DNA of 64,000 bases, from NCBI GenBank assembly GCA_046541355.1, contig JBKHDM010000001.1, positions 7,301 through 71,300 on the forward strand, read 5' to 3'. The stretch is from CAYZHV01 sp046541355. Lineage in GTDB: Bacteria; Spirochaetota; Spirochaetia; DSM-27196; Alkalispirochaetaceae. A model generated the notes under the pieces. That model worked only from the letters and a program-made list of their open reading frames with translations. It made no database searches and was not told the DNA's origin. The position numbers and the translations under genes are program-made. Shown here piece by piece: positions 33,360 through 41,445 of this stretch. Numbering within the stretch: position 1 is the stretch's first letter; each line of letters begins with the position of its first letter.

Positions 33360-34036
33360 AGCGGGGTGAGCCTCCCGTGCTCCAAAAGCAGTCGCCGGGG
33401 GCAGCGGGCGGCGAGTCGGGCGTCATGGGTAACCAGGAGCAGGGTCGTACCGGTCTCCTCGACCAGACGAAAGAGGAGGTCCGCCACGTAGGCTGAGTTT
33501 CCCTCATCGAGGTTACCCGTCGGCTCGTCCGCGAGGAGGAGAGCGGGACGGTTGATGAGACTCCGAACCACCGCAACCCGCTGCCGCTCTCCCCCGGAGA
33601 GCTGGGAGGGCACGTGGGTGAGGCGATTGGAGAGACCCACAACCCCGAGCAGTTCCTTTGCCCGCGCCTCGAGCTCCTTTCGGCTCCCGCCGATCATCAA
33701 TCCCGGGAGAAGAACGTTCTCGAGGGCGGTAAAGTCCTTCAAGAGGTGGTGAAACTGAAAGACAAAGCCGACCCGCCTCGCCCTCAGTCGGCTGAGCTCC
33801 TCCTCGCTGAGGGAAGAGAGCTCCTTGCCGGCAACCATCACGCTTCCTGAGGTGGGGCGGTCGAGGCCGGCTATGATCGTCAGAAGCGTGCTCTTGCCGC
33901 TTCCGCTCTCCCCTGTCACGCCGACAGCCTCCCCCGCCTCAATGGTGAGGTCCACCTCCCGGAGGATTCTCAGCTCCTCGGCGCCACTCAGAAATCTCTT
34001 TTCCACGCCCCTCAGGGCTACCGCGGGTTCATCCAC
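33356..34036 (-). CDS. lolD: LolD, ATPase of the lipoprotein-sorting ABC transporter
   Basis: 226 residues, GTG start at 34036 with AGGAGAG 4-5 nt upstream. Walker A GESGSGKSTLL (about 38-48), Q-loop VFQFHHLLKDFTALENVLLP, signature LSGGERQRVA, Walker B LLLADEPTGNLDEGNS, then the His switch VTHDARLA. The length and FHHLLKDFTALENV segment fit LolD/MacB-type ATPases. It hydrolyses ATP to release lipoproteins to the periplasmic carrier. It overlaps the downstream permease by 4 bp. Confidence 0.92.
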   Translation of the reverse strand: MDEPAVALRGVEKRFLSGAEELRILREVDLTIEAGEAVGVTGESGSGKSTLLTIIAGLDRPTSGSVMVAGKELSSLSEEELSRLRARRVGFVFQFHHLLKDFTALENVLLPGLMIGGSRKELEARAKELLGVVGLSNRLTHVPSQLSGGERQRVAVVRSLINRPALLLADEPTGNLDEGNSAYVADLLFRLVEETGTTLLLVTHDARLAARCPRRLLLEHGRLTPL

Positions 34037-34155
34037 CCCAACTCTCCTCCACGCTGCGGATGCCCGCAGCGCAATCTCCCGGCACCTCAGGCAGGTGAGA
34101 GCAGAATCGACAAGAAAAGGAGAAAATTCGACTCTGCCCCGGATAATGTGAGCCA

Positions 34156-34193
34156 GGATAACGGGTTATCCGTACTCTAACACCACGGTGGTG
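34156..34193. promoter_or_regulatory. Two palindromes in the lolC-lolD gap
   Basis: GGATAACGGGTTATCC (34156-34171, perfect 7-bp arms) and CACCACGGTGGTG (34181-34193, perfect 6-bp arms) lie between the permease stop at 34198 and lolD start at 34036. They could be operator sites or RNA hairpins. No U-tract follows, so a simple terminator is less likely. Confidence 0.4.
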
Positions 34194-34197
34194 AACA

Positions 34198-35532
34198 CTA
34201 CCCACGCGCTTCCTCCCTGAGAAGCGAGGCCGGCGAAACAGCGCTAACCCGCCGACTCGCCCCGTAACCCGCGAGGGTCGCCGAGAAAACCGCAAAGAGA
34301 TAGATCATAACCGCCTCGAGAAAGCGGATCTCCACGGGCACTTCAGCGAGGTAAAAGTCCCTCGCCGAGAAGATCTCCACCCCCTGCCCCGCCCTCGCCC
34401 CGCGACTGACCCAGCTCAACAGGGAGATCGCGCCGTTTATGAGCAGTTCCGCAGCCTCGAAAACGGCGTTGATGTTGACCGAGAGAAACAGGCCGAGGAG
34501 CAGACCGGAGCTCGCACCGATAAAACCGATGGTCACACCCTGTCCGAGAAAGACCGAGGTCACCTCCCGGGGGGTGGCCCCCAACGCGCGAAGGAGGGCG
34601 ATCTCCTCCTGCCGCTCGGCGACACTCCGATTGAGGGTATGGAAAATATTGACCGCCACCACCAGGAAGATAAGCCCCACCAGCAGGAGCATCATTGATT
34701 TTTCCACCCGCAGGGCGCCGAAGATGCCGCGGTTAAACTCCCGCCAGGAGACGATCCGGGGGTCTGTTACCTCTGAGCCGCGGAGCGCCTCCTCTAAGGC
34801 TGCGGCGGCCCGAGCCTCCTGAAAGCGGTTTTCCAGCTTGACTCCGATGGTTGAGACCGGAGCGTCGAACAGCTGAGAGGCGGTCTCGAGGGATATGAAG
34901 GCCCAGCTCCGGTCAAAGTCGAGATAGCCGGTACGAAACACCCCGGCTACCACCATCTGCGTCTCGTCCGGGCGAGCTGCCCCGGCGGCGCTGTCCGGCA
35001 GATGAACCAGGGAGATCGCGTCCCCCACCCCGGCGCCGACACTCCGGGCGAGCTCGGCTCCGATTACCACCGACCGCTCCCGACTCAGGTCAAAGCGCCC
35101 CTCGACAATCTCGATCCGCTCGGCGATCCTCCGGTCGAGGGCAAACAGATCCTGCGGTACTCCCCTGAGAAGAACGGTGTCGGGCTGCTGAAAAAAGCCG
35201 CGGGCGAGGGCCTGGACATCCACGAACGGTACCACCGCCCTCACCTCAGGAGCGTCCCGGAGGGAGTCGAGACGACTATCAGAAAGCGCGGAAAGCTCCT
35301 CGGACTCCAGCCTCAGGTGGTAGGAGCTCACCTCAAGAATGCTCTGAATGGTGGAGTTCTGAAACCCGTTCATCACCGAGAGAACCGTTATGAGGGTCAT
35401 CACCCCCGCGGCGATGCCGATAATGCTGAGGCGCACCGAGGCGTGGCCCCTCAGGTTTCCGGCGGTCTGCATGTAGCGACCTCCGAGAAAGCGGGTCCAG
35501 GAGGCCCGGGGCGCCCTAAAAACGGCGAACAT
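34198..35532 (-). CDS. LolC/E-type ABC permease (first copy)
   Basis: 444 residues from the ATG at 35532, chosen because GGGAGG lies 7 nt before it. The N-terminus is LolC-like: FLGGRYMQTAGNLRGHASVRLSIIGIAAGVMTLITVLSVMNGFQNST, first helix then a large periplasmic domain (about 60-290), followed by three helices (SMMLLLVGLIFLVVAVNIFHTLNR; GVTIGFIGASSGLLLGLFLSVNIN; VMIYLFAVFSATLAGYGASRR). The start overlaps the YD-repeat protein gene by 17 bp. Together with the second permease and LolD it forms a LolCDE-type lipoprotein exporter. Confidence 0.88.
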   Translation of the reverse strand: MFAVFRAPRASWTRFLGGRYMQTAGNLRGHASVRLSIIGIAAGVMTLITVLSVMNGFQNSTIQSILEVSSYHLRLESEELSALSDSRLDSLRDAPEVRAVVPFVDVQALARGFFQQPDTVLLRGVPQDLFALDRRIAERIEIVEGRFDLSRERSVVIGAELARSVGAGVGDAISLVHLPDSAAGAARPDETQMVVAGVFRTGYLDFDRSWAFISLETASQLFDAPVSTIGVKLENRFQEARAAAALEEALRGSEVTDPRIVSWREFNRGIFGALRVEKSMMLLLVGLIFLVVAVNIFHTLNRSVAERQEEIALLRALGATPREVTSVFLGQGVTIGFIGASSGLLLGLFLSVNINAVFEAAELLINGAISLLSWVSRGARAGQGVEIFSARDFYLAEVPVEIRFLEAVMIYLFAVFSATLAGYGASRRVSAVSPASLLREEARG

Positions 35533-36475
35533 CGATAACCTCCCCCTCCCGCAGAAGCTCCTCCCGGACCCGCTCATCCCCGCGGTAGTACACCCGAAGG
35601 AACGCCTCCCCCCGGCGGTAGCGGGTCTCCACCCGCTCATCCTCGCCGTATTCAACGGACCGATGGACTACCCCCTCTCGAAGCTCCCGCTCGGATACCA
35701 GCGTCCCCTCCTCGTCGTACTCGTAGCGGATCTCCCGCGCCTGCCGTCCGGTAACCCGGATCCCGAGGAGCTCTCCCTCCTCGCCATAGCTCCGGTAGGT
35801 GGTCGAGACAAGCCGTCCCGCCTCCCACGCCTCCTCCTCGGCGGGATCTCCCGACTCGTCGTACCGGGTCACAACCCGTCGACGCTCCCGGGGATACTCC
35901 CTCACCCGCATGGCGAGCCTCTCCTCCTCCCAGGTATTGGTGAGCCGCTCGATGAGCTCCCCGGACCTGTAGCTCGAGGCGGTCGCAAGCCTCCCAGCCT
36001 CGTCGTACCGGTAGACCGTTCGGCTCTCATCCTCCGCCCTGAAGAGGGTCTCCCCGCTGGTACCCGAGCCCTCCGGGGCTAGGCCGGTTGAGAAGCGGCT
36101 CCTGCCGTCGAGGCCGTCCACCTCGATCCCCCGGAGCCGGCCGGTTCGGTCGTAGCGGTACTGCCACCTCTCGATACGTTCCCCGGCGGCGTCGAGAATC
36201 TGCACCTCCCGAGGCACGCCCCGGGGCGAGAGAATCTCGATCCTCCGCCGATAGAGCTCGCCATCCCGGTAAAGTACCCCCTCCCTGCGGCCGGCGGATA
36301 CCGAAAGCTCGAGCACCCACGGGTAGCGCTCCCGTTGCTCCGGTGAGATCTCCTCGATCGGAAGAAACTGATCGTTGGAGCGATAGAGCCCCTCCTCCTC
36401 AGCCCTCACCATCCCGGTCGGCGAAAGCAACAGGAGGAGAAGGGTGAAGGTGAGGCGTCTGCCGAGGGGTGTCAT
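35516..36475 (-). CDS. Exported protein with YD/MORN-like repeats
   Basis: 319 residues with a signal peptide (RLTFTLLLLLLSPTGMVRAEE). Multiple short repeats follow: WQYRYDRTGRLRGIEVDG, RTVYRYDEAGRLATASS, VVTRYDESGDPAEEEAW, IRYEYDEEGTLVSERELREG, each with the Y-D/E-x-x-G pattern of RHS/YD or MORN-like repeats. No Rhs core or toxin domain is present. It probably forms a beta structure on the outside or in the periplasm. It lies 2 bp from ftsY and overlaps lolC-like by 17 bp, so it is part of the operon. Function unknown. Confidence 0.72.
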   Translation of the reverse strand: MTPLGRRLTFTLLLLLLSPTGMVRAEEEGLYRSNDQFLPIEEISPEQRERYPWVLELSVSAGRREGVLYRDGELYRRRIEILSPRGVPREVQILDAAGERIERWQYRYDRTGRLRGIEVDGLDGRSRFSTGLAPEGSGTSGETLFRAEDESRTVYRYDEAGRLATASSYRSGELIERLTNTWEEERLAMRVREYPRERRRVVTRYDESGDPAEEEAWEAGRLVSTTYRSYGEEGELLGIRVTGRQAREIRYEYDEEGTLVSERELREGVVHRSVEYGEDERVETRYRRGEAFLRVYYRGDERVREELLREGEVIDVRRF

Positions 36476-36477
36476 TG

Positions 36478-37356
36478 TCAGTCGAAGCTTGTCAGCTCTT
36501 GGAGGTAGCGATCGGGGTCAAAGGGGCGAAGATCGGTGTACCCCTCTCCGTCGCCGAGAAAGGCGCAAGGAATGCCGAGTTCCCGGGCTATCGGGATGAG
36601 CACCCCACCCCGGGCGCTCGAGTCGTACTTAGCCATCACAAGGGCGTCGACTCCGACGGCCTCGTGAAACAGCTGCGCCTGGCGCAGAGCGTTCTGGCCG
36701 GTGGTCGCGTCGACAACCAGAAAGGAGCGATAACTCGCCGTCGGAGCCTTCCGTTTAACGATCTTGTCGATTTTGGCGAGCTCCTGTACCAGATTCGCCT
36801 TGTTGTGCATTCTTCCGGCGGTATCGATGAGTACGAGACGGTCCTGTCGGGAGGTGGCGCTGTCGAGAGCGTCAAAGACCACGGCCGCGGCGTCGGAACC
36901 GGTGCCCTGCCGGACGACGCGGAAACCGAGACGCTCACCGTGGGTGACAAGCTGCTCTACCGCGGCGGCTCGAAAGGTGTCTGCCGCGGCGAGAACGATC
37001 CTCTCGGTCCCCTCGGTTCGACGGAAGTGCTCGGCGAGCTTCGCGATGGTGGTTGTCTTTCCCACCCCGTTGACCCCGAGGACGAGAATGATATTGAGGG
37101 CGTCCGCATCGAGGGTAAGCTCCCCCCCCTTCAGATAGCCTCCGAGGAGCTCCCGGAGCGCGGCGACGATCTGGTCCCTGCCCTTTAGTTTCTTTGCACG
37201 ATCCTTCAGCGCCTCTACCGTCTCAAAGGTTACGGTGCTTCCAATATCAGCCTCGATAAGCAGATCCTCGAGCTCCTCGTAGAACGCCTGATCCTCGGGA
37301 GAGCTGCGGTTGAACAGGTTTTTCAGCCGCTCTCCGAGTCCCTTTTTGACTGCCAT
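36478..37356 (-). CDS. ftsY: FtsY, signal-recognition-particle receptor GTPase
   Basis: 292 residues: N domain (about 1-80), then G1 GVNGVGKTTTIAKLA (about 107-121), DTFRAAAVEQL (G2 region), LVLIDTAGRMHNKANLV (G3), MAKYDSSARGG (G4; TKLD usual, here AKYD) and a C-terminal FLGDGEGYTDLRPFDPDRYL. It docks ribosome-SRP complexes at the membrane. The N-terminal acidic A domain is absent, typical of shorter FtsY. SD GAGGAG lies 6 nt upstream. The AKYD G4 motif is a common FtsY variant. Confidence 0.95.
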   Translation of the reverse strand: MAVKKGLGERLKNLFNRSSPEDQAFYEELEDLLIEADIGSTVTFETVEALKDRAKKLKGRDQIVAALRELLGGYLKGGELTLDADALNIILVLGVNGVGKTTTIAKLAEHFRRTEGTERIVLAAADTFRAAAVEQLVTHGERLGFRVVRQGTGSDAAAVVFDALDSATSRQDRLVLIDTAGRMHNKANLVQELAKIDKIVKRKAPTASYRSFLVVDATTGQNALRQAQLFHEAVGVDALVMAKYDSSARGGVLIPIARELGIPCAFLGDGEGYTDLRPFDPDRYLQELTSFD

Positions 37357-37367
37357 AACACTCCTCG

Positions 37368-38900
37368 TTATCGGTCGTGGTACCCTTCACCGGTCCTGAT
37401 GTAGTCGATAAGCCTGAACAGCATATTCCCGAAGAGGGCAACACTCACCCCCAGGGTGGCGTAGTAGCTGTAAAAGAGCGTGTTCGCCTGGTCCAGGCGC
37501 TCCTCGGCCTCCTGCGTCGAGAGCCCGGTGCGGGTGCTCCCGTCGGGGAAAAGCGTCGTGAGGTTACCGTAAACGCCGTTGAGAATGATAGGGGCGGGGA
37601 GCGAGAGGACGAACCATCCGAAGGAGCGGTAGAAGCGCTCCCTCTTCTCTTCCACAACATCCTCCCAGACGATCTGCCGGGGCAGCAGCTCTCTGCGAAG
37701 CAGCGTCGGGGAGGCGGGGGAGAGCAAGAGCTGGGAGTCGTAGTAATCCTCGAGGGAGAGGCGAACCTGCCGCTGTTCCGGCGGACGCTCGAGAAGAAAG
37801 GGGGTGACCCCCTGCCAGCGCGAATCAACGTAGATATCTGCCCCGGGGGGGTCGGTGACCAGGGAGACGTAGCCGGTCCGGGGTGAGGGAATGGTTATCT
37901 CGATACGGTTCTCCCCGGAGAGGCCCACCAGAACCGTCCGCTCGATCGGCTCGATCGCCGGGTGGATCACCCGCACCTCCCGGGCGCCGAGGGGCAGGAT
38001 CGGCACGGTCAGAGAGCCGAAACCCTGGGAGACTCCATCGACGATGACCTCACCCCGGCCGGGTTCGAAACCGGTGAGGTCGACGGTGAGCGAGGCCACC
38101 GGACGGCCCGCCACAAGCGTCCGGGTCGCCTGGATCAGCTCATCGAGATTGGTCGGAAACTCCTCGGCGAGGGAGGCGGTACTGCCGAGCAGGCGCTCCC
38201 GGCGGAGGTGGTAGTTGTACTCGTAGAGGGTCAAAAAGAGGTACTCGTCGCTGCGCTCGAGCTCACCGTAGATGACGAGGTCCGCCTCCGACTCCTCCGC
38301 CCGACCCTCAAGATCGAAGACCCTGGAGAACTCCGGCTCCTCCTGGGAGAGAAGCTCCACAGCTTTCTCCCGGGCGACCTCGACTCTCCCGGGGTCGGTC
38401 GCCTCGATCCGGCGAAGCAGCGCCTCCGCCTCATCGATCTGCCCGGCGAGCTCGACCGCCCGCTCCTCCCGGGCGAGATCGCCCTCCGCCTCAAAGGGTA
38501 GCAGCTCCAACTCCCGGCTCAGCTCGTGGAGCTCTTCGACGTTCTCCAGTCGAAGCTCCTCGAGGCGCCCCCGGGCGAGGGCGAGGCGCTCGTTGCGGCT
38601 GAGCTGGTGCGTCTCGACCGGCTCGAGAGCGTCGATGAGCAGCTGAGGTATACCGGTTGCCACGCCGAGGAGCTCCCGGTCGGCGAGATTCGTCTGGACG
38701 CCGAGAACTTCCACTCTCCAGAACTCACGAGTATCCTCGGGCAGCTCGTCCCCGGGCAGCTCCTGCTCCGCCGGGAGGGGCGAGACGGTGAGCAGGAGCA
38801 GCGCCACCGAGAGAGGCAGGGCGGCCCTACTGCGCCGAGGCGTGCTCTCGCTGCCAGCTCTGCCGAAGGTACGCTTCGATAAAATCATCAATTGCGCCAT
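37368..38900 (-). CDS. Exported PEGA-domain membrane protein
   Basis: 510 residues at most; the ATG at 38888 is also possible. It overlaps the end of prfB by about 60-74 bp. A signal-like stretch (RRSRAALPLSVALLLLTVSPLPA) is followed by an alpha-helical charged region (about 55-215), then PEGA-type repeats (SLTVDLTGFEPGRGEVIVDGVSQ; YVSLVTDPPGADIYVDSRWQGVTPFLLE) near 260-370, and two C-terminal membrane helices (FGWFVLSLPAPIILNGVYGN; YYATLGVSVALFGNMLFRLI). PEGA repeats often bind surfaces or glycans. The role is unknown; located between prfB and ftsY. Confidence 0.72.
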   Translation of the reverse strand: MAQLMILSKRTFGRAGSESTPRRSRAALPLSVALLLLTVSPLPAEQELPGDELPEDTREFWRVEVLGVQTNLADRELLGVATGIPQLLIDALEPVETHQLSRNERLALARGRLEELRLENVEELHELSRELELLPFEAEGDLAREERAVELAGQIDEAEALLRRIEATDPGRVEVAREKAVELLSQEEPEFSRVFDLEGRAEESEADLVIYGELERSDEYLFLTLYEYNYHLRRERLLGSTASLAEEFPTNLDELIQATRTLVAGRPVASLTVDLTGFEPGRGEVIVDGVSQGFGSLTVPILPLGAREVRVIHPAIEPIERTVLVGLSGENRIEITIPSPRTGYVSLVTDPPGADIYVDSRWQGVTPFLLERPPEQRQVRLSLEDYYDSQLLLSPASPTLLRRELLPRQIVWEDVVEEKRERFYRSFGWFVLSLPAPIILNGVYGNLTTLFPDGSTRTGLSTQEAEERLDQANTLFYSYYATLGVSVALFGNMLFRLIDYIRTGEGYHDR

Positions 38901-39943
38901 CCATCACCGCCTGGACGTTGCCGGTTTCCGTCTCTGTCCGGTGGTCCTTTACCATGGTGTAGGGCTGGAAGACGTAGGAGCGGATCTGGTGTCCCCAGGC
39001 AATATCCTTTTTCTCCGCTGCCGAGGCGGAGCGCTCCTCATCCTGCTTCTGCCGGTAGTACTCGTAAAGCCGGGACTGGAGCACCTTCATCGCCATCTCC
39101 CGGTTCTTGTGCTGGCTCCGCTCGTTCTGACACTGCACGACGATACCTGTCTCGAGGTGAGTCATCCGCACCGCCGAGTCGGTCTTGTTTACGTGCTGAC
39201 CACCGGCGCCGCTTGCCCGGTAGGTGTCGACCCGGAGGTCCTCAGGCCGGATGTCGATGACGATGTCATCCTCTATGACCGGGGAGACGTAGACCGAGGC
39301 GAAGGAGGTGTGGCGACGGCCTCCGGAGTCGAAGGGAGAGATCCGCACCAGACGGTGGATTCCGCCCTCAGCCTTGAGGTAACCGAAGGCGTACGCCCCG
39401 TCCACCTGGATCGTCACCGACTTGACCCCGCCCTCGGCCTCCTGGAGGTCGATAATCGTCGTTTTATACCCCTTGTTCTCGCACCAGCGCAGGTACATCC
39501 GCATGAGCATGCTCACCCAGTCGCACGCCTCGGTGCCGCCGGCACCGGAATGAATGGTAAGAAAGGCGGAGGCGTCGTCGTGCTCATCCTTTAGAAGCTC
39601 CAGAACCCGGAGCTTCTCGTGGCGAGCCTGCAACGCTTCGAGGGTGGCGCGAATCTCCGGTTCCACCGCGCTGTCCTGCTCCTCCTGAGCGAGCTGGAGA
39701 AGCTCGGCGAGTTCTTCCGCCTCGCTTTTGAGCTGCTCCCACGGCTCGAGGCGATCCTTGAGGCGCTTGAGCTTGGAGAGACTCTTTTCGGCATACTCCC
39801 GGTCGTTCCAGAAGTCCGGTCGAGCGGTCTCGGTCTCGATTTCGGCTATCTCGTTTCTGACCCTCTCAGGGTCAAAGATGCCTCCAGGTGGAGTAGATTT
39901 CCTCTTTCAGTTCCTCGATGGGACCGCTTAGTTCCTGCAACAT
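38827..39943 (-). CDS. prfB: Peptide chain release factor 2, with programmed +1 frameshift
   Basis: Two frames make one protein of about 371 residues. The first reads from ATG 39943 (GGGAGGATTAC upstream) to a TGA at 39874-39872; the second resumes at GAC 39873 and ends at 38827. This is the classic RF2 autoregulation site (CTT TGA C). The protein has SPF (recognition tripeptide, LVRISPFDSGG) and GGQ (RASGAGGQHVNKTDSAVR), so it reads UGA and UAA and catalyses release. When RF2 is low the ribosome slips and makes more. Reading only the second frame loses the N-terminal helices. Confidence 0.95.
39868..39890 (-). promoter_or_regulatory. RF2 programmed frameshift site
   Basis: On the minus strand GGAGG (39885-39881), three bases CAT, then CTT TGA C (slip at CTT, 39877-39875; stop 39874-39872). 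The internal Shine-Dalgarno-like GGAGG and the 3-nt spacing match the Escherichia coli prfB site. Confidence 0.95.
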
Positions 39944-40025
39944 GTAATCCTCCCATGGGGTGAGGAGTATAGCAGGTAGGAGGGCACCCTTTCCAGAGAG
40001 TGGTAATTCCGGGAGATTGACGGTG

Positions 40026-40055
40026 TGGACAGGGTGGAGATCTGCCGATTATAGT
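40026..40055 (+). promoter_or_regulatory. Promoter of the exported fibronectin/TPR gene
   Basis: TGGACA (40026-40031), 18-bp spacer and TATAGT (40050-40055). Both match consensus in five of six bases. The ATG at 40069 lies 13 nt downstream; ATG 40060 would fall at or before the start of transcription. Confidence 0.6.
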
Positions 40056-40068
40056 AGGGATGACGTTT

Positions 40069-41328
40069 ATGAAATCGACAGTCCTGGGCACGGTAATCGC
40101 GCTTTTTTTTCTTGCGGCCTCACTGCTGTTTGCTCAGGAGAGTGGTATCGGAGTTCCCGAGGATCAGACCGACGTCTTTGCACCCTTTGTATCCCGCCTG
40201 CGGGTCGCGATTCGGGAACCCCAGGTACGCCTCACCTGGCAGGACGCCGGGGAGATTGAAGGCGCCTACCGGGTCTACCGCAACGAGGAAGAGATCGATG
40301 AGCGCACCTTTGCAGATGCGCAGCTCCTGGCAACCGTGGAGGCGGGCAGTGAGACCTATCTCGACACTCCCCCGGGGCCGGGAGAGTATTACTACGCCGT
40401 ACTGACCGAGTCGGAGGAGGGGGAACCCTTCAGGATCTTTATCCCCTTCCGGAACAAGACGATCGAGCCTGCGGTACTTACCGAGACCAGCGCTGGAGAG
40501 GACCTCGCCGCCCGGGTCTTTAATCTCACCGCCCGGGTCGTCGGAAACGGCATCGAGCTTACCTATGACGCCTCCCGAAACGGTCGGGAGCTCGCCGTCT
40601 ACCGCTCAACGGTACCGATCCGGGGGTTCGAATCCCTCGAGGCGGCTACCCGCATCGCAGTCCTTGAAAGCATAGAGAGGCGATACGTCGATTATCCGGT
40701 TCCCGGCGTCCCCTACTACTACGCCGTGTTCGATACCGCCGAGGTGGATGCCCAGGAGCTCACCCTGGCCTCGGGAGAAAACCTCCTCGCAGACCCTGCG
40801 GAGGTTCGCATCAACCCGACCCGTCCCACCGTGGAGTTTCCGCCCCGGGCGTCCCGACGGGGGACTCCCCTCCCCCTGCTCCAGCTCGCCACCGGCTCGG
40901 TCACCACGGCGAGTGCGGAGCTTTCCAGGATTCCCTCGCCCCGGAGTCTCGACCCCCTAACCCGGGAGGCCCTCGACCGGATCCTCGTCTCCGTCGGAGA
41001 ACCGGAGATGCCTCGATTAGAGCCGGTGATCCTCCCGACCGAGCGGGTCGCCGACGCCCGGGGGACGAGCGCCACCCTCACCGAAATCATCCAGGATGAG
41101 TTTGCCCGGGGCGCCTACGACACCGCGTCGCAGCTTTTGTCCAATCTGCTGTCCATCACCCTCGAAGAGGAGCTCGCCGCCCGGGCACGGTTCTACCTCG
41201 GACAGAGCCAGTACTTCAGCGGGGAGTATCGAAACGCCTTTCTCTCCTTTCTCCTCGCCGAGGAGGCGTATCACTCTGAGGTGACCCCCTGGATGGACGC
41301 GATTCTCACCCTGCTCACCGAAGAGTAA
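40069..41328 (+). CDS. Exported protein with fibronectin-like and TPR-like parts
   Basis: 419 residues from the ATG at 40069, because the promoter's -10 box ends only 4 nt before the alternative ATG at 40060. Signal peptide KSTVLGTVIALFFLAASLLFAQE. Two fibronectin type III-like beta domains follow: RLTWQDAGEIEGAYRVYRNEEEI, TYLDTPPGPGEYYYAVLTESEEG, and a second with IELTYDASRNGRELAVYRS, VPYYYAVFDTAE. After a Pro-rich linker the C-terminus is helical and TPR-like (ARARFYLGQSQYFSGEYRNAFLSFLLAEEAY). Similar exported proteins are common in spirochaetes. It is divergent from prfB. Role unknown. Confidence 0.72.
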   Translation: MKSTVLGTVIALFFLAASLLFAQESGIGVPEDQTDVFAPFVSRLRVAIREPQVRLTWQDAGEIEGAYRVYRNEEEIDERTFADAQLLATVEAGSETYLDTPPGPGEYYYAVLTESEEGEPFRIFIPFRNKTIEPAVLTETSAGEDLAARVFNLTARVVGNGIELTYDASRNGRELAVYRSTVPIRGFESLEAATRIAVLESIERRYVDYPVPGVPYYYAVFDTAEVDAQELTLASGENLLADPAEVRINPTRPTVEFPPRASRRGTPLPLLQLATGSVTTASAELSRIPSPRSLDPLTREALDRILVSVGEPEMPRLEPVILPTERVADARGTSATLTEIIQDEFARGAYDTASQLLSNLLSITLEEELAARARFYLGQSQYFSGEYRNAFLSFLLAEEAYHSEVTPWMDAILTLLTEE

Positions 41329-41445
41329 ACGCCCCCTTCTGTCCAAAGAGTACACGACCGACCCCCACCTCTCCGCCCGGCCCCCGGGGGTAGTCTTACC
41401 GCCTCGGGCCCGCTTCAAGTTTCCGGTGGTGGGGAGGGCTGGGGA

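Noticed and set aside
31791..33491. Long plus-strand open frame over the lolE-like gene
   Set aside because: Shadow of the permease; sequence is Arg/Pro/Gly-rich with no conserved motif.
41385..41420. GC-rich palindrome (CCCCCGGGGG) between convergent genes
   Set aside because: Short and without a T-tract; not supported as a terminator.
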